From Kutzneria kofuensis (GTDB taxonomy: Bacteria; Actinomycetota; Actinomycetes; Mycobacteriales; Pseudonocardiaceae): a DNA stretch of 64,000 nucleotides. The translations under genes were made by a program, and so were the position numbers. Positions within the stretch are counted from its first letter, which is position 1. Every line of letters starts with the position of its first letter. Location: contig NZ_JACHIR010000001.1 of assembly GCF_014203355.1 (NCBI RefSeq), positions 6,388,038 through 6,452,037 on the forward strand, in the 5' to 3' direction. Positions 16,277 through 24,098 of this stretch are shown here, in pieces. The notes below the pieces were generated by a model, which was given only the letters and a program-made list of their open reading frames with translations, ran no database searches and had not been told where the DNA came from.

Positions 16277-16720
16277 ATGCCGCAGCTCACGGGCATCCAC
16301 CACGTCAAGTTCCCGGTCAGCGACCTGGCGGTCAGCCGCGCCTGGTACGAGAAGGTGTTCGGGTTCGAGGTGACCCTGGAGTTCCCCGACTCCGACGGCG
16401 TCGTCCGGGGCATCGCCGGCACCGCGAAGGGCCTCGGCGAGCTCGGCCTCGGCCTGCGCGAGCACCCGGCGGCGGCCGCCGGCATCAAGGGCTTCGACCC
16501 GGTCAGCTTCGGCATCGAGGACAAGGCGGCGGCCGACGAATGGGCGGCCCACCTGGACGACCTCGGCGTGCCGCACTCGTCGGTCATCGACGCGACCGTC
16601 GGCTGGCTCCTGGTGTTCCACGACCCCGACGGCACCGAGATCCACCTGTACAGCTTCGCCGCGCACGGCATCGACCAGACCGGGCGCCGGGGCTACGGCC
16701 GGCCCGTCGTGCGGACGTAG
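16277..16720 (+). CDS. VOC-family (glyoxalase/dioxygenase fold) protein
   Basis: The 147-residue product has two beta-alpha-beta-beta-beta halves. The first begins GIHHVKFPVSDLAVSRAWYE, with the metal-ligand His in IHHVKF. The second ends LLVFHDPDGTEIHLYSF, with the Glu ligand in EIHLY. Vicinal-oxygen-chelate enzymes include glyoxalases, extradiol dioxygenases and antibiotic-binding proteins, so the substrate cannot be named. Start ATG 16277 follows TTGGAGG. It is controlled, by position, from the 19-bp palindrome and the divergent TetR. Confidence 0.88.
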   Translation: MPQLTGIHHVKFPVSDLAVSRAWYEKVFGFEVTLEFPDSDGVVRGIAGTAKGLGELGLGLREHPAAAAGIKGFDPVSFGIEDKAAADEWAAHLDDLGVPHSSVIDATVGWLLVFHDPDGTEIHLYSFAAHGIDQTGRRGYGRPVVRT

Positions 16721-16750
16721 GCAATGATCGGGGGGCGGAAGCGGTGTGCC

Positions 16751-16792
16751 CGAAACCTACATTCGGTGTGCCTGAGAGCGTGACTCGCGGGG
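16751..16792. repeat. Dispersed 37-nt repeat, copy A
   Basis: The core at 16756-16792 (beginning CCTACATTCGGTGTGCC and ending GTGACTCGCGGGG) recurs inverted at 48559-48595 and, more divergently, direct at 48638-48675, with a partial copy at 31512-31543. This copy fills the gap between two convergent gene ends, 2 bp from the stop of the hydrolase gene. Placement at gene 3' ends suggests a terminator-linked repeat family. Confidence 0.6.
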
Positions 16793-16794
16793 GA

Positions 16795-17514
16795 TCAGGG
16801 CATCAGTGACAGGTACGAGCGGGCGGTCTGCTCGTCACCCTGCTGATAGTTGGCGGAGCTGGACCGGACGCCGGCGGACAGCGCCGAAGCCCGGTTCTGC
16901 TCGGCGGTGATCCGGGAGGCCAGCGACTCCAGCAGCTTGGCGTGCACCTCGGCGGCCTGCTGCGACTGCGGCAGGCCGCCGAAGGCGGACGCGGCCGGGC
17001 CGGGGGACCCGACCTCGCCCTGGACGGACCGGAGCCGCTGGGCCTGCGCGGCGAGCTCGGCGGCCACCTGGTCCAGGGCGCGCGGCGCGGCCCGGAACGA
17101 GGTGGGGGTGGCGCCGCCGACCGCCGCGCCACCCGTGACCTGGCGGCTCGCGGTCCTCGCCTGGTTCAGGTAGCCGCGATACGCGCCGTTGGTGTACGTC
17201 GACCAAGGCCGGAAGTTGGTGCCGTGGCGGGAAATCGTGTACGCGTGGCGGGCGTTGGTCGCGGGGTCGGCGTTGGCCTGGGCGTTGCGCAGGGCCTGCT
17301 CGGAGGCGGTGCCGTGGCCGGGGTTGAGGGACCGGATCTGCCACAGCCCGACGGACGGGCCCCAGGTCCCGGTCTGCAGGTTGATGTCGCCGTGGATGCC
17401 GGTGTCGCCGTGGGATTCGGCCAGTGCCACGGCGACGGCGGTGGTCAGCGAGTCGCCACGGAAGCCGGCGTTGTAGGCGTACTGGGCGATCTCCCGGGCG
17501 CTGATGGTGGGCAC
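16795..17514 (-). CDS. Lysozyme-like hydrolase, probable ESX substrate
   Basis: The 239-residue protein begins with a transglycosylase SLT-type lysozyme domain (about 1-115): the catalytic Glu lies in ALAESHGD, and GLWQI and the later tyrosine-rich stretch fit the fold. A linker follows, then a helical hairpin (about 145-239) resembling a WXG100 unit and ending NYQQGDEQ, which contains YxxxD, the general export signal of type VII substrates. No Sec signal is present. GTG 17514 starts 1 bp after the upstream stop with GAGGAC nearby. It is the last gene of the esx operon and may cut peptidoglycan during secretion. Confidence 0.8.
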   Translation of the reverse strand: MPTISAREIAQYAYNAGFRGDSLTTAVAVALAESHGDTGIHGDINLQTGTWGPSVGLWQIRSLNPGHGTASEQALRNAQANADPATNARHAYTISRHGTNFRPWSTYTNGAYRGYLNQARTASRQVTGGAAVGGATPTSFRAAPRALDQVAAELAAQAQRLRSVQGEVGSPGPAASAFGGLPQSQQAAEVHAKLLESLASRITAEQNRASALSAGVRSSSANYQQGDEQTARSYLSLMP

Positions 17515-17515
17515 G

Positions 17516-18760
17516 TCAGAAGTCCTCGCCGATCACGGACGGCGCGACCGCCGACGACTCGCCCCACACGTCCTCGGTCTCGACCAGCCAGGGCGGGATC
17601 CGCCGCCCGCCACCCATGTCTCCGGAACCGGCCCCGTTCATCGGCATCATGGGCATCATCGGCCCCATCGCCTTGCTGCCGGCCGCATCCGCGACGGCCG
17701 CGCCCAGCGCTCCGCCGGCGATGTCCGCGGCCGGGCCGGAACCACCGGACAGCATGCTGGCGTCCGCGGTCGGCACGGAACCCGGCACACCGCCGCCGAT
17801 TCCGCCGCCACCGCCGCCGCCCATGCCGCCGGGAAGCTTGAACGAGCCGCTGCTCGCGCCGTCACCGAGCTTCGCGCCGGTCGGGGTGGTCGGCTTCTCG
17901 TCGCTCTTGGGCTTGGCGAAGCCGGGAACCTTGGGCATGATCGAGCCGAACCGGCCGAACGCCGCCGCCGACGCGGCCGCGAGCCCGGCGGTGAACATGC
18001 CGCCGAACAGCGGAGAACCGGTCTGCGTCTGGCCAGTGGTCGGCACGCCGCCGGCCGGCAGGGTCGTCGTGGTGCCGGTGGCCGTGTTCACCCACGTGGT
18101 CGACACGATCGGCGCACTCACGGCGCCGGTGCCGGACTGCGTGGTCGTCGGCGCGGTCCCCGACGGCACCTGCTCGGCGTTGGGCGACGGCGGAATCGAC
18201 TGCTGCGCCGTCGTGTAGTCGCCGGCCAGCGCCTGCATCACCATCACGGCCTCGGCGTGCGCCGCATTCGACGCCGCCACCGCCTGCTGCTGGTCACGCA
18301 CCTGCGCGATCGCGGCGGCCTGCTGTTGCTGCATCTGCGCCACGACCTGCGGCGGCGTGTCCGCCTGCACCTGGATCTGCGTGGTGGCAAGGGACATCAC
18401 CGACGGCGACACCTGCGGCACGTTCACCGGCTTGGGCATCTTGGCCCGCGCGGTGGTCAGCGCCTCGCCCGCGTCGTGCGTCAGGTCCCGCATCGCGAAC
18501 GCGGTGTCGGCGACCTTGCGGATGCCCTCGGCGAGATCGCTGATCATCGACTGGTACTGCTGCGCCGCGCCGCCCTGCCACTTGTCCTTGAAGCCGGTCA
18601 GCTGCGACTGCAGGTCGTTGGCCTTGTCGTGCAGGCCCTTGCCGGTCGAGTCCCAGATGTCCGCGGCGTCGCCGACGGTGTCCGGGTCGCTGGCGAACAG
18701 CATCGTGTAGAGCTGTTCGTGGCTGTACTGCGCGAAGTTCGTGTGTGGGGTCATGTCCAT
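17516..18760 (-). CDS. WXG100/PPE-like large ESX substrate
   Basis: The 414-residue product has an N-terminal helical hairpin (about 10-110) with KDKWQGGAAQQY, the WxG turn of the WXG100/PPE superfamily. Gln/Ala-rich helices follow (about 125-180), then a Thr/Pro/Gly-rich low-complexity region with a glycine run near residue 320. The C terminus holds PPWLVETEDVWG, a tail commonly seen on actinobacterial ESX proteins. No Sec signal is present. The start overlaps the previous gene by 10 bp at ATG 18760, or 4 bp (ATGA) if ATG 18754 is used. It is likely secreted or surface-held by the ESX machine. Confidence 0.8.
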   Translation of the reverse strand: MDMTPHTNFAQYSHEQLYTMLFASDPDTVGDAADIWDSTGKGLHDKANDLQSQLTGFKDKWQGGAAQQYQSMISDLAEGIRKVADTAFAMRDLTHDAGEALTTARAKMPKPVNVPQVSPSVMSLATTQIQVQADTPPQVVAQMQQQQAAAIAQVRDQQQAVAASNAAHAEAVMVMQALAGDYTTAQQSIPPSPNAEQVPSGTAPTTTQSGTGAVSAPIVSTTWVNTATGTTTTLPAGGVPTTGQTQTGSPLFGGMFTAGLAAASAAAFGRFGSIMPKVPGFAKPKSDEKPTTPTGAKLGDGASSGSFKLPGGMGGGGGGGIGGGVPGSVPTADASMLSGGSGPAADIAGGALGAAVADAAGSKAMGPMMPMMPMNGAGSGDMGGGRRIPPWLVETEDVWGESSAVAPSVIGEDF

Positions 18761-19101
18761 GTGGAGTCACCCTGGCTGTCCGCGTAACCGGTCGTCACCT
18801 GCATGCCGCTGGCCAGATCGTCGTCCAGCCGCTCGTAGCCGGTGGCGACGGTCTTCGTCACGTTCTCGGCGAACTCGATCGCCTGCCGCACCTGGTCGAG
18901 CAGGCCGTGCATCTCCGCGACCGCCGCCTTCGTGCGCTGCGCCAACGTGAACGCCTCGCCGAAGTCGCCGAGCAGCACCGGCGCCGACGCCAGCTGCGTG
19001 AGCTGGTCCATCGGGTTGCCCATGCCGTCCAGCTGCGTCTGCAGCTCGCGGGCGAAGTCGGTCAGCGACTCCAGGTGGACGGAGAACGACTGGTCCCACA
19101 T
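18751..19101 (-). CDS. Small EspC/WXG-like ESX protein
   Basis: The 116-residue all-helical protein has two long helices (about 5-50 and 55-100) and near its C terminus GYERLDDD, which contains the YxxxD export motif. It lacks a clear WxG turn, having NPMDQL in the hairpin. Such proteins commonly pair with a neighbouring PPE-like substrate; the gene downstream, overlapping by up to 10 bp, is the obvious partner. It is separated from the Esx pair by a strong hairpin at 19148-19180. Confidence 0.75.
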   Translation of the reverse strand: MWDQSFSVHLESLTDFARELQTQLDGMGNPMDQLTQLASAPVLLGDFGEAFTLAQRTKAAVAEMHGLLDQVRQAIEFAENVTKTVATGYERLDDDLASGMQVTTGYADSQGDSTWT

Positions 19102-19147
19102 CCCTGGTCAGCTCCCCAGTTAGTCCGTGTTCGACACGCGCGCCGAC

Positions 19148-19180
19148 GGCGGCGGTCCGGCGCCGGGCCGGACCGCCGCC
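19148..19180 (-). terminator. Intra-operon hairpin downstream of the Esx pair
   Basis: A perfect 14-bp GC stem (19148-19161 with 19167-19180) around a 5-nt loop lies between the second Esx gene and the next gene of the same strand. No T-run follows. It probably ends or slows much of the transcription, or protects the upstream mRNA, so that the small Esx proteins are made in excess of the downstream substrates. Confidence 0.6.
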
Positions 19181-19188
19181 GCCGGAGG

Positions 19189-19491
19189 TCACGCGAAGTA
19201 CTGCGTGTTCTTGTTCTCCAACGCCAACTGGAGGTCGTGCGCCTCCATCACCTTGCCGCCGAACTGGCCGATGATGTTGGTGATGTCGTTGGTGGCGTTG
19301 CGCAGCCGCGTCTCGGCCTGCTCCGCCGCCTGGCCCGCGGAGCTGCCGGAGGCGTACCAGGTGGCCTTGATCGGCTGCAGCGCGGTGTGCAGCTGGTCCA
19401 GGTACTCCTGCAGGGCCTTCGCCTTGGCGGCCAGGGTCTGCGAGCTGACCTGGAGCGCCGCGAAGTCGACGCTGATCTGGTCGGCGGTCAT
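19189..19491 (-). CDS. WXG100-family Esx protein (second of pair)
   Basis: The 100-residue protein has the length and helix-turn-helix form of ESAT-6/CFP-10 proteins. The turn reads ATWYASGSSAGQAA, so Trp is present and the Gly follows four residues on, in place of a strict WxG. No YxxxD is seen at the C terminus (ends NTQYFA), as expected for the partner that lacks the signal in a heterodimer. It follows the first Esx gene by 16 bp. Confidence 0.85.
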   Translation of the reverse strand: MTADQISVDFAALQVSSQTLAAKAKALQEYLDQLHTALQPIKATWYASGSSAGQAAEQAETRLRNATNDITNIIGQFGGKVMEAHDLQLALENKNTQYFA

Positions 19492-19507
19492 CGTGTGCTC
19501 CCTCTGG

Positions 19508-19867
19508 TCAGGCCAGCGTTCCGCCGGTGAGGCGGCCGAAGACCGCGCCGCCGGCGTCGACGTTGTTGGACAGGCTGGTCAGGCTCTGGGCGACCGTGCT
19601 GTCACCGCTGCCGTAGTTGTGGAAGCTCTGGTTCACCAGGTTCGACATGGTGTCGAGCTCGGTGCTCGCAACCCGCATCTTGTCCTGCAGCTGGGTGTGC
19701 AGCTGCCAGAACGCGGTGGCCTGGCTGCCCTGGTAGTGGCTCAGCGCCGAGACCAGGTCGTTCTCCAAGTCCGACATGGTCTTCTTGGCGTTCGCCGCGC
19801 ACTCCTCGAAACCCTGGACCGCTCGCGTCATCGCCGCTGCGTCGGCCTTGAAGCCGGGGCTGCTCAC
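19508..19867 (-). CDS. WXG100-family Esx protein (first of pair)
   Basis: The 119-residue product is a helical hairpin with HYQGSQATAFW at the turn: Tyr replaces the Trp of WxG and the rest of the pattern is kept. Towards the C terminus NYGSGD gives a YxxxD motif, so this member probably carries the export signal for the pair. GTG 19867 is chosen for its excellent ribosome site AGGAGGTGG. First gene after the promoter at 19909-19937. Confidence 0.85.
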   Translation of the reverse strand: MSSPGFKADAAAMTRAVQGFEECAANAKKTMSDLENDLVSALSHYQGSQATAFWQLHTQLQDKMRVASTELDTMSNLVNQSFHNYGSGDSTVAQSLTSLSNNVDAGGAVFGRLTGGTLA

Positions 19868-19908
19868 GGGCCACCTCCTCTCGCTCGACTGCCTTCTCGT
19901 CACCGGTA

Positions 19909-19937
19909 ACGCTAGGAACAGCGAGGCTTTGAGCAAA
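19909..19937 (-). promoter_or_regulatory. Promoter of the esx operon
   Basis: On the minus strand TTTGCT (19937-19932), a 17-bp spacer and TAGCGT (19914-19909) precede the esx start codon by 42 bp. The 188-bp gap after eccC would allow the Esx pair its own strong promoter. The rest of the gap, up to 20055, shows no clear terminator. Confidence 0.45.
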
Positions 19938-20055
19938 CGGCACAACTGCCATGTGCGGTGACGGCACTATTACCCACAGGACTTTCGCGCCGCGTGCCGC
20001 GCGGGGCTCGGCCCCCCTTTAAGCCGATGCCTCGCGACTCCTCAGCTGGCCGCAG

Positions 20056-23000
20056 CTAGTTGGACAAACCGACCTGTACAAGGGAGGTTCGGGCACGACG
20101 GCGGACCAGCTGACCACGGCCGGGCGGCTGGGCGGTGGGCTTGGCGTCGCCCAGCAGGATGCCCTCCTCCTTCGAGCCGGACAGCACGAGGCCGGGGGAG
20201 CCGAGTTCCCGCACCCGTTGCACGAGCGGCTCGAACAGCGCACGGGAGGCGCCGCCGCTGGCCCGGGCGATGATCAGGTGCAGGCCGACGTCCCGGGCCT
20301 GGGGCAGGAAATCCATCAGGGGGGACAGCGGATTCCGGCCCGGATTGGCCACCAGCTCGTAGTCGTCGACGAGCACGAACAGCTCGGGCCCGGTCCACCA
20401 GCTGCGTTCCCGCAGCTGCTCCACGGTCACCTCGGGCCCGGGCAGCCGGGTCCGCATGGCGGCAGCGGCCTCGGACACCAGGCCGGTGACGGCGTTCTCC
20501 GCGCCGGCATAGCCGAGCAGGTGCGGGCCGGTGACGGCGTCCAGTAGGCCGCGCCGGTAGTCCACGACGATGATCGCGGCCTCGTTCGGCGTGTACCGCT
20601 CGGTGATGCCCTTGGCGATGGTCCGCAACAGGGTCGTCTTGCCGGACTCGACATCGCCGAAGGCCAGGAAGTGCGGCTCCGCGGCGAAATCCAGGTGAAC
20701 GGGCTTGAGGTCGGCCTCGGCCAGGCCCAGCGGCACGGCCTTGCCGTCGCCGCCGGAGATCTCCGTGAGCGGAACCTCCCGGGGCAGCAACCGGACCGGC
20801 GGCGCGGGCGGCCGGCTCCACGCCTTGGTGACGGCCTCGACGAACGCGGTCGTGCCGGCGGCCAGCGATCCCGGCCGCTGGTCACCGTCCACTCTGGGCA
20901 GTGCGGTGAGGAAGTGCAGCTTGTCCTTGGTGAGGCCGCGTCCCGGCGCCCCGGCCGGCACGTTCTGCGCGGCGCGGCGGTCGATCGAGGAGTCGGCCGG
21001 GTCACCGAGCCGGAGTTCGAACCTCGTTCCGGCGGCGTCGCGCAGTTGCGGCCGCACGCCCATCCACCAGTTGGCGGAGACGATCACGTGGATGCCGAAG
21101 CCCAGGCCACGAGCCGCGAGCCCGATCACCTCCTGCTCCAGCTGTTCCTGTTCCTCGCGCAGCGTCGCCCAGCCGTCGACGACGAGGAAGACGTCCCCGA
21201 ACTCGCGGCCGTCGGTGCTCTCGGTGAACTCGGACCGGCGCTGCCGGAACGTGTTGATCGAGTCGATTCCGTTGGCGGCGAAGAACAGTTCCCGCTCGGC
21301 CAGCAGCGTCGTCACCTCGGCGACGACGCGGCGGAGGCGCTCCGGCTCGCGCCTGGTGGCGTAACCGCTGGTGTGCGGCAGGCCGGAGATCGGCCGCAGC
21401 GCGCCGCCGCCCATGTCCAGCACGAAGAACTGGGCTTCGGCCGGCGTGTGGGTCAGCGCCAGCACACCGATCAGGGTGCGCAGCAACGTGCTCTTGCCGC
21501 TCTGCGGCGCGCCGACCACCATCGCGTTGCCGGCCGCCCCGGACAGGTCCGCCCACAGCAGGTCCCGCCGCTGCTCGAACGGCTTGTCCACGATGGCGAT
21601 CGGCACGATCAGCCGGCCGTTGCCGCCCCAGCCGACCGGGCACAGCCCGCGCTCCGGATCCACGCCCAGCGGCGGCATCAGCTGGTCCAGCGTCGGCGGC
21701 TCGCCCAGCGGCGGCAGCCAGATCTGGTGTGCGTCGGGTCCCTTGCCCTGCAACCGTTCCACGATCGTGCCCATGATCGTCTCGCCGGTGCCGGGCAGCT
21801 CCGGCGTCGCCGGGGCCTCCACGACCTCGGGAATGGGCGTCGGCGCCAGCGTGAACGGCAGCACCGTGCGGACCTGCGTCGGCCCGGCCTCGACGACTCC
21901 GCGCGGCGGCAGCTCGCCGGACACGAACGCCGCCTTGAACCTGATCAGCGTCTCCGTGTCCACGCGCAGATAACCCGAACCCGGCACCGGCGGCAGCTGG
22001 TGCGCGTCGGCGACACCGAGCACGGAACGGCTTTCCGAGGCGGAGAACGTGCGCAGGCCGACCCGATACGACAGGTGCGAGTCGAGCCCGCGCAGCCGGC
22101 CTTCCTCAAGCCGTTGCGAGGCAAGGAGAAGGTGGATGCCGAGGCTGCGGCCGAGCCGGCCGATCATGACGAACAGGTCGATGAACTCCGGCTGGCTGGA
22201 CAGCAGCTCGGAGAACTCGTCGATGATCACCAGCAGCGACGGCAGCGGATCCAGCGACGCGCCGTCCATGCGGGCCCGCTCGTAGTCGCGGACCGAGGCG
22301 TAGTTGCCGGCCGCCTTCAGCAGTTCCTGCCGGCGGACCAGCTCGCCCTTGATCGCGTCGCCCATCCGGTCGACCATGGACAGGTCCTCGGCCAGGTTGG
22401 TGATCACCGCGCAGGTGTGCGGCAGGCCGGTCATGCCGGCGAAAGTCGCGCCGCCCTTGAAGTCGATCAGCGCCAGGTTGAGCTGTTCGGACGAATGCGT
22501 CGCCGCCAGGCCGATCACCAGTGTGCGCAGCAGTTCGCTCTTGCCGGAGCCGGTCGCGCCGATCACCAGGCCGTGCGGGCCCATGCCGCCCTCGGCCGAC
22601 TCCTTCAGGTCCAGGTCGACCGGCCGGCCGTCGGGGTCGACGCCGATCGGCAGCCGAAGCCGCTCCCGCGCGGTGCGGCGGCGCCACGTGACCGCCGTGT
22701 CGAGGTCGCGGGGATCGCCGATGCCGAGCAGCCCCGGCAGCCCGAAGCTCGCCGCCATCGGCGACTCGGACACCACTGGTTTGCCCTGGTAGAGCGGGGT
22801 GAGCTGGCGGGCGAGGGCCTCGGCCGAAGCGTGGTCGAAGCGGTCGGGGCGGCCCAGCAGCGCGATCCGCCGGTCGCTGTCCTCGCCGACGACCATGCCC
22901 AGCCGCTCGCCGGCCACGTGCAGGAACAGGTCGGTGTCCTGGGCGGGTTCGTCCGGGATGCCGCCGCTCACATCGATCACCGTGACGGCATGGCGGCCGC

Positions 23001-24036
23001 CGACCGCGGTCAGCCGACTGTCATCGGACGTCCGGCCGCCGTCCAGAACCACGACAATGTGCTGGTACTCAGGGGAATTCGCCTTGCTGAACGGCGGCCG
23101 CTCGCCGAGGTCGGCGCCGAGCAGGTCGGCCAGCAGGCCGACGCGGTCCGCCACCAACCGGGTCGGGCCGGTCGGATCGCCGGTCGAGCCCTGGTTGTGC
23201 GGCAACCACTTCGCCCACTCCCAGTCCCGGATCCGGTTCGCCGGCAGGCAGAACGCGATGCGCAGGTCGGTCGGCGAGTGGAAGGCGGCCAGCTGGGCCA
23301 GCACGGCCCGGACCAGGTCCAGCACCTGCCGCCGGTCGCCGGTCACGGTGATCCGCGCGAACGAGCGCAGCGAGATCGCCACCGGCAGGTCCTGGACAGT
23401 CGCGTAGGCGCGGATGAAATGCCGCAAGGCCGTGGAGGAGACGGGATCGAGGTCCTCCAGCGGCACGGTTTGCGGCGCCCGCAGCGGAGTGGCGAGCCGC
23501 TGCGGACCGGTGCCGACGCGGACCCGGCCGAACGCCGCGTCCATCCGCCGCCGTTCCCACAGCCGGCCGCGCTCCACGAACGCCCACAGGTCGGCCGGGT
23601 CCGGCTGGGCGGCGGTCAGCGCGATCCGCTGTCGCTCCGCCACTTCCCGCACCTGGCCGCGCAGGCCCGTCAGGTAGCGCTGGTAGTCCCGCCGCTCCTC
23701 GTTGATCTGCGCCTTCTTCGCCGCCCCGCCCCGGGCCAGCGACATGATCACCATGCCGGCCATGGACACCGCGAACAGCGCGCCGAAGACGTAGGTCATC
23801 ACGCCGCCGCTGCGTCCGATGTAGACGAACGACATGGCGCCCATGCCGAGCATCATCGGCAGGAAGAACAGCAGCTGCACCGCGCCCTGGTTGGAGCCCT
23901 TGGGCAGCATCGGCGGGGACTGCAGCACGATCTCGCCGCTGGGTGGCTCCAGCGGCGCCCGCCGGGTCTGCGTAGCACTCACCACGGCATTCTGCCCAGA
24001 ACCGGGCCCGGTTCTTGTGGGTAGTTCTACCGTCAT
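20056..24036 (-). CDS. eccC: ESX motor ATPase EccC (fused EccCa-EccCb)
   Basis: The roughly 1326-residue product is the FtsK/SpoIIIE-like motor that recognises substrates and drives type VII export. Two transmembrane helices near residues 55-100 anchor it. Three ATPase domains follow with P-loops GATGSGKS (about 493), GAPQSGKS (about 842) and GDVESGKT (about 1127). Domain 1 has a full Walker B (VIIDEFSEL), whereas domains 2 and 3 read VVDGW and VDDYE, the usual picture in which only domain 1 is a canonical ATPase. ATG 24036 is used; GTG 24054 would add six residues. It is divergent from a multicopper oxidase by 62 bp. Confidence 0.95.
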   Translation of the reverse strand: MTVELPTRTGPGSGQNAVVSATQTRRAPLEPPSGEIVLQSPPMLPKGSNQGAVQLLFFLPMMLGMGAMSFVYIGRSGGVMTYVFGALFAVSMAGMVIMSLARGGAAKKAQINEERRDYQRYLTGLRGQVREVAERQRIALTAAQPDPADLWAFVERGRLWERRRMDAAFGRVRVGTGPQRLATPLRAPQTVPLEDLDPVSSTALRHFIRAYATVQDLPVAISLRSFARITVTGDRRQVLDLVRAVLAQLAAFHSPTDLRIAFCLPANRIRDWEWAKWLPHNQGSTGDPTGPTRLVADRVGLLADLLGADLGERPPFSKANSPEYQHIVVVLDGGRTSDDSRLTAVGGRHAVTVIDVSGGIPDEPAQDTDLFLHVAGERLGMVVGEDSDRRIALLGRPDRFDHASAEALARQLTPLYQGKPVVSESPMAASFGLPGLLGIGDPRDLDTAVTWRRRTARERLRLPIGVDPDGRPVDLDLKESAEGGMGPHGLVIGATGSGKSELLRTLVIGLAATHSSEQLNLALIDFKGGATFAGMTGLPHTCAVITNLAEDLSMVDRMGDAIKGELVRRQELLKAAGNYASVRDYERARMDGASLDPLPSLLVIIDEFSELLSSQPEFIDLFVMIGRLGRSLGIHLLLASQRLEEGRLRGLDSHLSYRVGLRTFSASESRSVLGVADAHQLPPVPGSGYLRVDTETLIRFKAAFVSGELPPRGVVEAGPTQVRTVLPFTLAPTPIPEVVEAPATPELPGTGETIMGTIVERLQGKGPDAHQIWLPPLGEPPTLDQLMPPLGVDPERGLCPVGWGGNGRLIVPIAIVDKPFEQRRDLLWADLSGAAGNAMVVGAPQSGKSTLLRTLIGVLALTHTPAEAQFFVLDMGGGALRPISGLPHTSGYATRREPERLRRVVAEVTTLLAERELFFAANGIDSINTFRQRRSEFTESTDGREFGDVFLVVDGWATLREEQEQLEQEVIGLAARGLGFGIHVIVSANWWMGVRPQLRDAAGTRFELRLGDPADSSIDRRAAQNVPAGAPGRGLTKDKLHFLTALPRVDGDQRPGSLAAGTTAFVEAVTKAWSRPPAPPVRLLPREVPLTEISGGDGKAVPLGLAEADLKPVHLDFAAEPHFLAFGDVESGKTTLLRTIAKGITERYTPNEAAIIVVDYRRGLLDAVTGPHLLGYAGAENAVTGLVSEAAAAMRTRLPGPEVTVEQLRERSWWTGPELFVLVDDYELVANPGRNPLSPLMDFLPQARDVGLHLIIARASGGASRALFEPLVQRVRELGSPGLVLSGSKEEGILLGDAKPTAQPPGRGQLVRRRARTSLVQVGLSN

Positions 24037-24098
24037 GAGGGATGGCAGACCCACCGGTCCACAGGTGTACTCCGCTGCGACACGCAGGAGGACACCCC

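Noticed and set aside
17750-17850. Glycine-coding low-complexity run as a possible frameshift or repeat expansion
   Set aside because: It keeps the frame of the PPE-like substrate and such Gly-rich linkers are usual in ESX proteins.
20671-24024. 1117-codon open frame opposite eccC
   Set aside because: Shadow of the EccC frame in GC-rich DNA; low-complexity Arg/Gln/His composition and no start context or homology.
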